Shown: one piece after another, positions 18,418 through 27,533 of the stretch
Layout: the number at the start of each line of letters is the position of its first letter
Position numbering within the stretch: position 1 is the first letter of the stretch
NCBI RefSeq assembly: GCF_002368195.1
Contig: NZ_AP018178.1
Location: 2,054,238-2,118,237, forward strand
Source: Calothrix sp. NIES-2100
GTDB taxonomy: Bacteria; Cyanobacteriota; Cyanobacteriia; Cyanobacteriales; Nostocaceae
DNA length: 64,000 bases
Reading direction: 5' to 3'
The notes under the pieces: model-generated
Told to the model about the DNA's origin: nothing
The model's database searches: none
Seen by the model: only the letters and a program-made list of their open reading frames with translations
Program-made: the position numbers and the translations under genes

Positions 18418-19023
18418 TTAGTCAGTTATCGCCTTGATTAATACATCAGTCAGGCTCATCTCTTCTAATTCATCTAAAGTGATGGTGTCACAAATATCAA
18501 ATTTAGCGCCAATGTTTTGCAATTCATCATCTATCGCATGGAGAAACTTGGTGGCTTTGCTATCAGCACCTACTTGAATCAAAGAAATTCTTAATTCTTG
18601 GGGATTTTCCAAGCGCTGGGTAGCATTGATAATTACTTCATATACAGCTTGGCGATCGCCTGGTGTACCATCAGTGACAATTAAAATTACTTCTCCGGCT
18701 GGCTTGGTTTTACCCTCTGCTTTGCGTTTAAAGTAGTTATTAATTGCGTCTTGCAGTACACCTACTAGATTTGTACTATCTCCAGGGATATTTTCTGTGA
18801 AAATCTGCTTGATTTTGGCGGCGGTAACATAATCGTAACGCTTAAATGCTTTAGCAAATAGATAAATAGTGATACCATCAAGGTCAAATTCTTCGCATCT
18901 AGCAGCTAAAGCGTATGTTGATTCTTGCAATGCTGTCCATCTACTTCTACCATCTTTTTGATCTCTAGTAGCCATGCTGGCACTTTGGTCAATAATTAAG
19001 GTGTAGTCACGATTTTCTAGCAT
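18418..19023 (-). CDS. von Willebrand factor A domain protein (second of tandem set)
   Basis: 201 aa from MLENRDYTLIIDQSASM. MIDAS residues are retained although the first motif is DQSAS instead of DKSGS; Thr in DSTNLVGVL, Asp in IVTDGTPGD. It is the most diverged of the three copies (LYLFAKAFKRYDYV, RLENPQELRISLIQVG). C-terminal KFDICDTITLDELEEMSL is conserved. The divergence suggests distinct partners within a hetero-complex. Confidence 0.85.
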   Translation of the reverse strand: MLENRDYTLIIDQSASMATRDQKDGRSRWTALQESTYALAARCEEFDLDGITIYLFAKAFKRYDYVTAAKIKQIFTENIPGDSTNLVGVLQDAINNYFKRKAEGKTKPAGEVILIVTDGTPGDRQAVYEVIINATQRLENPQELRISLIQVGADSKATKFLHAIDDELQNIGAKFDICDTITLDELEEMSLTDVLIKAITD

Positions 19024-19085
19024 GGCTGATACTCCCCACAATTTGCTGATAATTAATTAGATAAAGCTAACAGATTTAGTGACGA

Positions 19086-19691
19086 TTAGTCAGTGATTGC
19101 ATTCATCAAGACATCTGCAAGGCTCATTTCTTCCAAGTCGTCTAAAGTGACAGTATCACAGATGTCAAATTTAGCACCTACACTTTGCAACTGGTCATCT
19201 AAAGCTTTAAGAAACTTAGTAGCCTGGGGATCTGAACCAACCTGAATAATAGAAACTGCTAATTCTTCATCCCGATCCATCTGGCGGGTAGCATGAATAA
19301 TGACCTCAAAGACGGCTTTGCGATCGTCGGGTTCGCCGTCAGTGATCACTAAAATTGTTTCGCCATTGGGTTGAGTTTTACCCGCTGCTTTCCGCTTAAA
19401 GTAATTATTGAGTGCGTCTTGGAGTACACCTGCTAAATTTGTCGTCCCAGCCGGATCGTTTTCTTGGAATATCTGCGCCACTTTCGCTGATGTAACATCG
19501 TCGTAGCGTTTAAATCTCCCAGAAAACACGTAGACTGTAATTCCATCTGGATCAAACTGTTCGCACTTTCTCGCCAAAGCCAGCGTCGATTCTTGGGCTA
19601 TGTCCCATCTACTTCTACCACCTGCTTGGTCAGGCGTGGACATACTGCCACTTTTGTCGATAATCAATGTATAGTCACGGTCACTCATCAT
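19086..19691 (-). CDS. von Willebrand factor A domain protein (first of tandem set)
   Basis: 201 aa starting MMSDRDYTLIIDKSGSM. The ribosome site aaagga lies just before the double ATG at 19691/19688, which fixes the start. MIDAS: DKSGS, Thr in AGTTNLAGVL, Asp in VITDGEPDD. Very similar to the copy at 17758 and probably the first gene of a four-gene leftward operon ending at 17271. Confidence 0.87.
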   Translation of the reverse strand: MMSDRDYTLIIDKSGSMSTPDQAGGRSRWDIAQESTLALARKCEQFDPDGITVYVFSGRFKRYDDVTSAKVAQIFQENDPAGTTNLAGVLQDALNNYFKRKAAGKTQPNGETILVITDGEPDDRKAVFEVIIHATRQMDRDEELAVSIIQVGSDPQATKFLKALDDQLQSVGAKFDICDTVTLDDLEEMSLADVLMNAITD

Positions 19692-19863
19692 AGTATTCCT
19701 TTGATTGTTACCCTGTGGTTCTAGTCTAACCGTTGGGTAATAGTACGACATCTTTGTCAGACGCTTTGTAATAATGATTTAAGTAGTTAATTATCAAGTA
19801 TTTTTTTAGGCAAAAATAACCGTAGAGTTACTTAATAAATCCATTTGTAGACATATTACATAA

Positions 19864-19892
19864 TGTAGGGTGGACAAGTTGCCCACCCTACA
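19864..19892. terminator. Hairpin between the ComB-family gene and the vWA operon
   Basis: 10-bp perfect stem tgtagggtgg / ccaccctaca with a 9-nt loop. The stem is GC-rich, but this sequence type is also a common dispersed repeat in Nostoc-like genomes (a similar one lies near 46338), so a terminator role is uncertain. Confidence 0.5.
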
Positions 19893-19934
19893 AACTAAAG
19901 ACGTAAAAGCTGAGTTATTTTTTGAGATTTATAA

Positions 19935-20672
19935 TTAATGGTGGCGTTTGAGAACACCAAGTTCTTGCTGTATGGGCAATACATCTAAAATATCGGTTTG
20001 GGAACAATATTTTAGATCTTCATAGCATTCCAGACGCAACAACCGTTTACCGTGAGTGGCTTGGTGTAAAAGTCCTAACAAGTTATCTTGCCATTGAGTG
20101 TAGAGCGCGATCGCACTAATCACTTCATCATTACCAGCTATTTCCTCGGGTGATAACTGAGTATGTTGCAAAATACTATGAGCGATCGCACCTGCACATA
20201 CTGTATCTTCTAGAGAAAAACTGCCTTCCCAACCTGAACCGACAATCCAGACAGTCTCTGGTTGCTTGGACAAGAGAAAGTTAACTACCGCAGCACGGTT
20301 GATCAAAGCTGCTGCTAGTACAGTTGGCGCGTCTTGTACCCGCTGTAAGGCGCGAGTACCATTGGTGGTACTGATAAATAAGCGCCGTCCTTGTACAAGT
20401 TCTGGTGTGCAATCGAGGGGCGAATTACCCAAATCAAAGCCAGCTACCTTTGAACCACCGCGTTCTCCAGCTCGTAGCCGTTTGACGGGAGGCCATTTGT
20501 CGCTGACTTCCATGAGTTGATCTAAATCGCTGAACACTTGTACAGCTTCGCCCCCAGCCGCCAAAACAGTGGCCATTGTGCTAGTAGCTCGCAGAACATC
20601 AACTGCGATCGCACATTCTGGGGCTTGATCTGTTGGTGTCAATTCCGGGGTGTGGTAAACGAATAGCTTCAC
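19935..20672 (-). CDS. comB: ComB-family 2-phosphosulfolactate phosphatase
   Basis: 245 aa. Mg-dependent acid phosphatase family defined by ComB, which removes phosphate from 2-phosphosulfolactate. Motifs: CAIAVDVLRATSTMATVL, GERGGSKVAGFDLGNSPLD, ISTTNGTRAL and SGWEGSFSLEDTVCAG. Cyanobacteria are not known to make coenzyme M, so the physiological substrate there is unclear. A second, more distant family member lies at 51233. The start MKLFVYHTPEL is the usual family start. It is transcribed leftward toward the vWA operon, separated by a hairpin. Confidence 0.9.
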   Translation of the reverse strand: MKLFVYHTPELTPTDQAPECAIAVDVLRATSTMATVLAAGGEAVQVFSDLDQLMEVSDKWPPVKRLRAGERGGSKVAGFDLGNSPLDCTPELVQGRRLFISTTNGTRALQRVQDAPTVLAAALINRAAVVNFLLSKQPETVWIVGSGWEGSFSLEDTVCAGAIAHSILQHTQLSPEEIAGNDEVISAIALYTQWQDNLLGLLHQATHGKRLLRLECYEDLKYCSQTDILDVLPIQQELGVLKRHH

Positions 20673-21144
20673 GTTTTAGATAAGCCTGATTAATGCTGCC
20701 GAGAAACATTTTAACCAGTTGATGTCATATAAGGTAAGTAAGAATTCTCAAAGGTTAAGCGTGGGAATGCTCTATGATTATTGTCATGGGGCATTAGGCA
20801 TTGGGCATTGGGCATTGGGCAAGATCACACTACAGTCAAGCATGGACTTCACAATTCCTCAAATTCCGGAAATTGTAGAGTGTTTTATAGTTTAGCGATC
20901 GCGCACCGCTACTAACCGCAATCAATTTATTAAGAATTACGAATTATTCATAAATTTTGTTTAAGTTTTGGTAAAAAATGCATAAGCGTTTGCTACTGCA
21001 ACAACATCCCAATCCTAGCGCTAGGGCTGCATTCACCCTGGTTAACGAGGCGAAGTAATTCGTAATTAATACCAATTCAAAGACAAATGCATTCGTAGGG
21101 GCGGGGTTTCCTCACCTTTGTATACATATTGCACTACGTTTTAG
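20673..21144. other. Intergenic region with heptamer repeat
   Basis: 472 bp. Around 20788-20821 is a heptamer array (gcattgg units). The remainder is AT-rich with one short palindrome-like stretch near 21010 (ctagcgctag). No gene recognised. Confidence 0.45.
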
Positions 21145-23343
21145 TTAAACCTTGGGAGCATCTTTGACATGATTTGCGATCGCGCCAATTAAATTCAACT
21201 TGCTCAAAATATCCCTAGCTTGAATTACTTCACTTTCAGTAATCTTACCCATCCGCCCTACTAACACAATCCCATGACACAAGGATGCAATGATTCTCCC
21301 ATCAACCTTGTCTAAAATTGCCGGCGCATCTACAATCACTAAATCGTAGCTTTGCTCAAACAAGGCGATAATATCTTTCATCCGCGCTGAACTCAGTAGT
21401 TTGACTGGATCTTCTGGTGTCGGGCCAGCAGTTAAAATGTCGATATTTGGATGAATTGGTTGAATATACTCTACAACTGGAGTATTAATTTCATCGACTA
21501 ATAACAAAGATAAACCCCAATCATTGGAAAGCTCAAGGTTTTTATGCAAGCTGGGATGCTGGAAATTGGCATCAATTACTAGTACCCGGCGATGCATATG
21601 CGCAGCACTAGCCGCAAGTCCCAAAGCTAAGGCTGTTTTTCCTTCACCAGCTAGTGTTGAAGTCAACATTAGCGATTTAAAAGGCAGGGAATAATTTAAT
21701 AATTGAATATTCTGATAGACCATATCCAAATTTTCGTGATATGGCAACCAGGGGCTAGTTTCTACTAGCGCTAGTTTTCGCTGCTTTTGCCAAAACATCT
21801 GAGAAAACCGCTTCTTCACACCTATTTTGCCAAGATTTGGCACTGTTCCTAATAGTCGCAGGTTTGTCAATTTTTGTAATTGTTGTGCCGAATAGATGAC
21901 ATTATGATTTAATTGCAAGATTAAGGCTGTCATAATCCCTAAAATCGGCCCAGCTATTAATCCCCCAGTTAATAGAAGTAATCTCCCACTATCTATATAG
22001 GTTGCCTGATCTGGTGCTTCTAATAGTTGCCAATCAAATCCAGACTGAGCAATTTTAAGTCCTAAAGATTGTTGTGTCTGGAGTAGTTGTTCCAGGGTTT
22101 TGCGATTTGTTTTCACCTCTGGCAGGAGACGATTATACTCGGCGATGAGGCTGGTGTATTTGCTCAATTCAACACGCAGTTGCTTTTGAGACTCAACTAA
22201 ACTTTTTTCATTCGCCAGAAGCCCTAAAGAAGTTGTCTGTACTTGAATTATTTCTTCTGCTAGCTTTGAGTCAACCCCGAGCATATCATCTTGGGGATTT
22301 GCTATTTTGGTAACTTTCTCTCCTAACGATTTTCCCGTCTCTTGTTGCAGTAGCGCCATTTGGCTTTGGTGTTGCTGCTTGAGATTTGCGATCGCTGGCG
22401 AATCCTCAGTATACCGTAGTCGCTGCTGAGCCAGTGCTAGTTCAGTCTTTTGAATCTCATTCAGCAGAGTTTGGTAGCGTGTTGATTGACTCAAACGAGA
22501 AGAAACTATAGCATTCTCAGATGAAGATGCCATTTTTTGCTCTAGGTTAGCTTGGCGAGCTCGTAGATCTTGAAGTTGGGCGCGAGTAATGTCTAACTGT
22601 TTTTGAATATCAGCCACAGATTGCAACAGAATTTTGCTTTGTACCTCTGGATCAACTAAATTATGCTTCTTGCGAAATGCTTCTAATTTTTTTTCAGATT
22701 GGCTGACTTGTTTTTTTACTTCCGGTAAGCGCGCGTTAACAAAAGCCAGTCCTTTATTTAAACGCTCATTTTGTTGTTCTACGTTGTAGTTATGATAAAC
22801 AGTCTGTAGCGCTTGTAACACCTTTTGTGTTTTAACTGCATCTTTATCTTTAAAAGTCACCTCAAATATTTGACTGGCTAGTTTATTAATTCCCGTTCCA
22901 GTCTCTAGCCGATTTACATTTAAAGGTGATGTTTCACCCTGTTCTTTTTTTCCTTTGATATCTTCTAAAGTAATATTAGGATAACTAGAACGTAGTAAAT
23001 CTACAGCTTTCTGGATTAACTGAGAACTCAGCATGACTTTTAATTGCGCCGTGTAGTCTACAGCTTGAACATTGGGATTTTTAACCTCGCTGTCAGCTAC
23101 TCCCTGCACCTTACTTGAGTCTACCCCTGCATATAAGTTAGAACTTACCAGTATTTGCATCGAGCTTTGGTAAGACGGTTTAGCAAAGATAGCCAAGAGG
23201 CTAGCAACTGACATTACTGCAAAGGAAATACCCAATATCAGATAACGTCTGTGAAACAGAATTGAAGTGAGTTGTTTGATGTTAACCGCGTTTTGTGAAG
23301 AGTTATTGAGCATTTGCCCTTGGTTCAGACTACTGTTAGTCAC
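21145..23343 (-). CDS. Wzc-like polysaccharide co-polymerase / BY-kinase-type ATPase
   Basis: 732 aa inner-membrane protein of exopolysaccharide chain-length control. N-terminal Wzz domain with TM segment about 33-52 (YLILGISFAVMSVASLLAIF), a long periplasmic coiled coil, and TM 2 near 450-475 (LLLLTGGLIAGPILGIMTAL). The cytosolic ATPase domain has Walker A STLAGEGKTALAL, Walker A' VLVIDANFQHPS and Walker B DLVIVDAPA. The C terminus stops at IGAIANHVKDAPKV with no Tyr cluster, unlike autophosphorylating Wzc. No glycosyltransferases are adjacent, so the polysaccharide locus must be elsewhere. Confidence 0.9.
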   Translation of the reverse strand: MTNSSLNQGQMLNNSSQNAVNIKQLTSILFHRRYLILGISFAVMSVASLLAIFAKPSYQSSMQILVSSNLYAGVDSSKVQGVADSEVKNPNVQAVDYTAQLKVMLSSQLIQKAVDLLRSSYPNITLEDIKGKKEQGETSPLNVNRLETGTGINKLASQIFEVTFKDKDAVKTQKVLQALQTVYHNYNVEQQNERLNKGLAFVNARLPEVKKQVSQSEKKLEAFRKKHNLVDPEVQSKILLQSVADIQKQLDITRAQLQDLRARQANLEQKMASSSENAIVSSRLSQSTRYQTLLNEIQKTELALAQQRLRYTEDSPAIANLKQQHQSQMALLQQETGKSLGEKVTKIANPQDDMLGVDSKLAEEIIQVQTTSLGLLANEKSLVESQKQLRVELSKYTSLIAEYNRLLPEVKTNRKTLEQLLQTQQSLGLKIAQSGFDWQLLEAPDQATYIDSGRLLLLTGGLIAGPILGIMTALILQLNHNVIYSAQQLQKLTNLRLLGTVPNLGKIGVKKRFSQMFWQKQRKLALVETSPWLPYHENLDMVYQNIQLLNYSLPFKSLMLTSTLAGEGKTALALGLAASAAHMHRRVLVIDANFQHPSLHKNLELSNDWGLSLLLVDEINTPVVEYIQPIHPNIDILTAGPTPEDPVKLLSSARMKDIIALFEQSYDLVIVDAPAILDKVDGRIIASLCHGIVLVGRMGKITESEVIQARDILSKLNLIGAIANHVKDAPKV

Positions 23344-23611
23344 TATACAAATCCTCTCATCTCTAAATAATAAATCAGGAAGATTTTGAGAAAATCTCTT
23401 GGCATGAATTTTGATTAAACTATAGACGGCATTTTCTGCTAAATGATTCCTAGTTTTCCAAATAAATTGTCTTCAATAATTTTACGGATAGCAATTGTAA
23501 ATAATATTTTTTGATTGGCTATAACTCAAATTATTAAATCAATTTATTAAGATGTAATTGATACAAAATATCTAAGATTAGTCCTATTCTATTTGTGAAC
23601 ATTACTGCACT

Positions 23612-23648
23612 TCAGATCCCCTACTTCTTCAAGAAGTCGAGGATCTGA
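23612..23648. repeat. Imperfect palindromic repeat, second copy
   Basis: tcagatcccctacttctt / aagaagtcgaggatctga with one mismatch and one G-T pair. Same family as the perfect hairpin at 8251-8283. Confidence 0.75.
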
Positions 23649-23940
23649 ATATAAGTGAAAAGTAGTAAATAGTTAATTATTTTTGTGTATTATTTTTGAT
23701 TTTTTTGACTGTTTTCTACCTATATACGGAAACAAAAAAGCGGCGGCTGCTACCTCTAGGAAGGAAAAGAAGCAGCAGCCCACCACAAGTGCTTTATAAG
23801 ATAGTTAATCAAAAGTCTATAGTCAATAGTCAGTAGGGGCAGGTTTTGCGAGATTTTCACTCTCGAAACAAGATATGTCGTCCATAGGGGAACTCCAAAA
23901 AATAAATTATGCAAAATTGTAGGGGCGGGGTAACCCATAC

Positions 23941-24124
23941 GTGTCAACTTAACGTCAAACCCTTATCAAGGCGTGATTTTGAATTAAATCACCTACCATC
24001 AATATCCGCCCTGCCCCACCCCAGTTTTGTCTAAAGCCAAAACATCCCCTCCCCGCAAGCGGGGAGGGGACTGAGGGGTGGGGTAAAATGCCTGTGGGAT
24101 AAGCGTTTTAGCTTAAGTTGACAC
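23941..24124. mobile_element. 184-bp MITE-like element, copy 1
   Basis: Bounded by terminal inverted repeats gtgtcaactta / taagttgacac and containing an internal ccccgcaagcgggg hairpin. An almost identical element of exactly 184 bp lies in opposite orientation at 46903-47086; visible differences are a few bases near the ccgccctgcccc stretch. It is too short to code for a transposase, so it is probably mobilised in trans. Confidence 0.85.
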
Positions 24125-24314
24125 CAATGGCCCCTACGAGTTGCGGGTTTGGTAGGTTAATGATTGGAATATTTTTTTATTTGGAAGTCCCTAGTCGAGA
24201 ATTTCTTAACCAATGACAAATGACCATTGACTATTGACTAAATCCCCACAGGTTGGGCAGTAGCACCAAGCATGGTCGGATTTATCAGCAGCTTTGACAT
24301 CAGGGAATAAAGCT

Positions 24315-24350
24315 AGGGCGGCGTTTCAACTTATCTTGAAATACCGCCCT
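24315..24350 (-). terminator. Hairpin downstream of katG
   Basis: Stem agggcgg / ccgccct plus inner tttcaa / ttgaaa with a 2-nt internal mismatch. It lies 117 bp beyond the katG stop. No strong T-run, so the terminator call is tentative. Confidence 0.45.
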
Positions 24351-24466
24351 CATGTTTCTGGCTTCCACCTGCGTTGAGGATTTCCGTAGGTTTGCGTAGC
24401 CTCGACCTCTGATCACCCAATGATCGAAGTTACGCCTAGAAACCGTCGAAGACCTTTTCGCTGAGA

Positions 24467-26662
24467 CTAGCGGAGGTCAAAGCGATCAAGGTTCATCACC
24501 TTGTCCCACGCCGCCACAAAGTCATGCACAAATATCGGCTGTGAGTCGTCACATCCGTAGACTTCCGCAAGGGCTCGTAGCTGAGAGTTTGAACCGAAGA
24601 TGAGATCGACACGGGTGCCAGTCCACTTGAGTTCGCCCGTTTTGCGATCGCGTCCCTCGAACACGTCTTTAGCTTCAGAGGTCGCTTTCCATGTCGTGCT
24701 AAGGTCGAGCAGGTTCACGAAGAAGTCATTGGTCAACATCTCTGGTCGCTTGGTGAAGACACCGTGCTGGGTCTGATCGAAGTTGGCATTCAGGACGCGC
24801 AGTCCACCAACGAGAACCGTCATTTCCGGCGCACTCAGGGTCAGCAACTGCGCCCGATCCACCAGCAACTCCTCCGCCGATAAGGTGTGGTCACCTTTGA
24901 GGTAGTTGCGGAACCCGTCCGCCGTTGGCTGGAGTGGGGCAAAGGATTCCACATCCGTTTGTTCCGGCAACGCATCGGTACGTCCAGGCTTGAAGGGAAC
25001 CTTGACATCATGCCCGGTGTTCTTCGCCGCTTGCTCAACGCCTGCGCATCCACCCAGAACGATCAAGTCAGCGAGCGAAACCTTCTTCCCACCGGACTGT
25101 GAGCTATTGAACTCCCCTTGGATCGCCTCCAGGGTTTGCAGCACCGTTGCTAGTTGGGTTGGCTGGTTGACTTCCCAATCCTTCTGAGGCGCAAGACGAA
25201 TGCGCGCCCCGTTCGCCCCACCGCGCATGTCAGACCCACGGAACGTTGATGCCGATGCCCAGGCTGTCGAGACCACTTGGGAGATAGACAGTCCTGAAGC
25301 GAGGATCTTGCCCTTAAGGGCGGCGATGTCCTGCTCATCAATTAATTCATGGGTGACTGGGGGGACGGGATCTTGCCACAAGAACTCTTGTGCTGGGACT
25401 TCCGAGCCGAGATAGCGCGATCGCGGCCCCATGTCGCGATGCGTCAGCTTGAACCAAGCACGGGCGAACGCGTCTGCGAGCTGATCCGGGTTCTCAAGGA
25501 AGCGCCGCGCAATCGGCTCGTAGATGGGGTCCATCTTCATCGCCATGTCCGCCGTGGTCATCATGGGAGCGTGCCGCTTGGATGGATCGTGCGCGTCGGG
25601 CACTGTACCTGCGCCAGCACCATTTTTAGGTGCCCACTGATGCGCACCGGCAGGACTTTTCACCAGTTCCCACTCATAGCCAAACAGGTTTTCAAAGTAG
25701 TTGTTGTCCCATTTTACCGGATTGGTGGTCCATGCACCTTCGATGCCGCTGGTGGTCGTATGAACGCCGATGCCAGTGCCGAAGCTGTTCCTCCAGCCGA
25801 GGCCTTGCTCCTCAATGCTGCTGCCCTCAGGTTCGGGACCAACCAGCGCCGCATCACCAGCGCCGTGGCATTTGCCGAAGGTGTGTCCACCGGCAACGAG
25901 CGCAACCGTCTCCTCGTCGTTCATTGCCATCCGCCCGAAGGTTTCGCGAATATCCCGCCCTGAGGCGACTGGGTCAGGATGGCCGTTGGGTCCTTCCGGA
26001 TTCACATAGATGAGACCCATTTGAACTGCGGCAAGAGGATTTTCGAGCTCGCGGTCTCCCGTGTAGCGCTTGTCGCCCAGCCATTCGCCCTCAGAACCCC
26101 AGTAAATGTCTTCTTCAGGCTCCCAAATGTCTTCGCGCCCGCCCGCAAAACCGCACGTTTTAAATCCCATCGACTCCAGGGCGCAGTTGCCAGCGAGGAT
26201 CATCAGGTCGGCCCAAGAAATTTTCTTACCGTATTTCTGCTTGATCGGCCAAAGCAGCATCCGCGCTTTGTCGAGGTTTGCGTTATCGGGCCAACTATTG
26301 ATCGGTGCAAACCGCTGGTTGCCGGTGCCCGCGCCGCCGCGACCGTCGCCGATGCGGTACGTGCCTGCGCTGTGCCAGGCCATCCGGATGAAGAGCGGCC
26401 CATAGTGACCGTAGTCGGCTGGCCACCAGTCTTGAGAGGTGGTCATCAGGTTGAAGATGTCTTGCTTCAGGGCAGCTAAGTCTAGGCTCTTGAAAGCCTC
26501 AGCGTAGTTGAACGCCTTACCCATAGGATTGGACTGTGGTGAGTGCTGGTGAAGTATCTTCAGGTTCAACTGATTCGGCCACCAGTCTCGGTTAGACGTA
26601 CCACTACCTGCCGTGAATTTCTGAACTCCGCCCATAAAAGGGCATTTGCTCTCGCTGCTCAT
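24467..26662 (-). CDS. katG: Catalase-peroxidase
   Basis: 731 aa from MSSESKCPFMGG; taggagatact just before the ATG at 26662 is a strong ribosome site. An in-frame ATG at 26752 would add 30 residues with a weaker site. Bifunctional haem enzyme degrading H2O2. Distal-site residues in RMAWHSAGTYR, proximal haem His in GGHTFGKCHG. The Trp-Tyr-Met cross-link partners are visible as the Trp above, Tyr in LIYVNPEGPNG and Met in RMAMNDEET. The C-terminal duplicated domain is complete. Base composition and codon use are markedly GC-rich relative to neighbours, which suggests acquisition by transfer. Confidence 0.96.
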   Translation of the reverse strand: MSSESKCPFMGGVQKFTAGSGTSNRDWWPNQLNLKILHQHSPQSNPMGKAFNYAEAFKSLDLAALKQDIFNLMTTSQDWWPADYGHYGPLFIRMAWHSAGTYRIGDGRGGAGTGNQRFAPINSWPDNANLDKARMLLWPIKQKYGKKISWADLMILAGNCALESMGFKTCGFAGGREDIWEPEEDIYWGSEGEWLGDKRYTGDRELENPLAAVQMGLIYVNPEGPNGHPDPVASGRDIRETFGRMAMNDEETVALVAGGHTFGKCHGAGDAALVGPEPEGSSIEEQGLGWRNSFGTGIGVHTTTSGIEGAWTTNPVKWDNNYFENLFGYEWELVKSPAGAHQWAPKNGAGAGTVPDAHDPSKRHAPMMTTADMAMKMDPIYEPIARRFLENPDQLADAFARAWFKLTHRDMGPRSRYLGSEVPAQEFLWQDPVPPVTHELIDEQDIAALKGKILASGLSISQVVSTAWASASTFRGSDMRGGANGARIRLAPQKDWEVNQPTQLATVLQTLEAIQGEFNSSQSGGKKVSLADLIVLGGCAGVEQAAKNTGHDVKVPFKPGRTDALPEQTDVESFAPLQPTADGFRNYLKGDHTLSAEELLVDRAQLLTLSAPEMTVLVGGLRVLNANFDQTQHGVFTKRPEMLTNDFFVNLLDLSTTWKATSEAKDVFEGRDRKTGELKWTGTRVDLIFGSNSQLRALAEVYGCDDSQPIFVHDFVAAWDKVMNLDRFDLR

Positions 26663-27533
26663 AGTATCTCCTATCAAGTGTCCAGAATCACGGGGGTCTG
26701 CGGTCAGTGAGTTCTGGTTATCAGCAGTTGTCAATTTTTGCGGTTCAGTCATAGGTAGAGAAATTCTCCATATAAGTTATTCAGATTGCCCAAACTAAAT
26801 CTTGGTCAGTAAATCAACGGACGTTCTCTTGATCGAACCTATTAAAACGTAGTCGTAATGACTACGTTTTAATAATCATAATCGTTATGACTATGAAATG
26901 CAACTAACTTTGTTTTGCATCTTGGGAATCTGGCTGGTCATCTAAACCGGAAACTGAAAAATGATTTGTACTATCCGACAATGAACGAGCTATCGAGCTA
27001 CAACGTTTTTTGGAGAGGGTATTGTTGACAACTAGAAATAATATACTGAATGTTTAGTAAATCGATATACCAGCAAGAAAACTTAAATAGATGACATATT
27101 GCGTATAAATGCTATTGTCATTGTTGCCATGCTATTGAGAATATCGTGAATTTTTAAGTAGTATTTAATACTGATATTTTGGCTAAAAAGAGTCAATGGT
27201 CATGTGTCATTAATTATTCTCCGCGTCACCACGTCTTTTTGTCCCACACTCCCAACACTTCCTTGTCCCATTCATCTGTGCGATGATCGGGTGTACGGTA
27301 ATATAAATGTAATTTTTTAGACAAAGACTTATTTGAATAGTCGGGAAAAGAGTCGTTGATCTCCGAAGATTTGTCAATTACTAATCAAAGCTTTACGTAA
27401 ACGAAATATTACCCCCTAAGTAAATGACTATAATCAGATTCATAACAAACAGTTGAAAGCGCAAATTTAGTTGCAAATATATTTGCTGTTTTCACAGTAT
27501 TAACGATACTTGCAGTCAAATTTTAATAGGCAT
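26663..27533. other. Divergent intergenic region katG / GNAT
   Basis: 871 bp containing the two palindromes at 26841-26890. Otherwise AT-rich with no recognisable gene; promoters of both divergent genes should lie here. Confidence 0.45.
26841..26890. promoter_or_regulatory. Paired palindromes upstream of katG (candidate operator)
   Basis: A perfect 14-bp inverted repeat attaaaacgtagtc / gactacgttttaat (26841-26873) is followed two bases later by a 15-bp palindrome tcataatcgttatga (26876-26890). The second resembles the AT-rich palindromes bound by Fur-family regulators, including PerR. It lies about 90-230 bp before the possible katG starts, a sensible place for peroxide control. Inference from pattern only. 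Confidence 0.4.

Larger units (their letters stand above)
23344..24466. other. Repeat-rich intergenic region between wzc-like gene and katG
   Basis: 1.1 kb without a gene. It contains the imperfect palindrome at 23612, gtaggggcggggt-type repeats, the 184-bp MITE-like element at 23941-24124, a heptamer array near 24211-24240 and a hairpin at 24315. It looks like a landing site for small repeats. Confidence 0.7.

Noticed and set aside
24887..26479. Long open frames on the plus strand opposite katG (up to about 200 codons)
   Set aside because: They are shadows of a GC-rich gene: no motifs, no ribosome sites, and the sense strand encodes a complete KatG.
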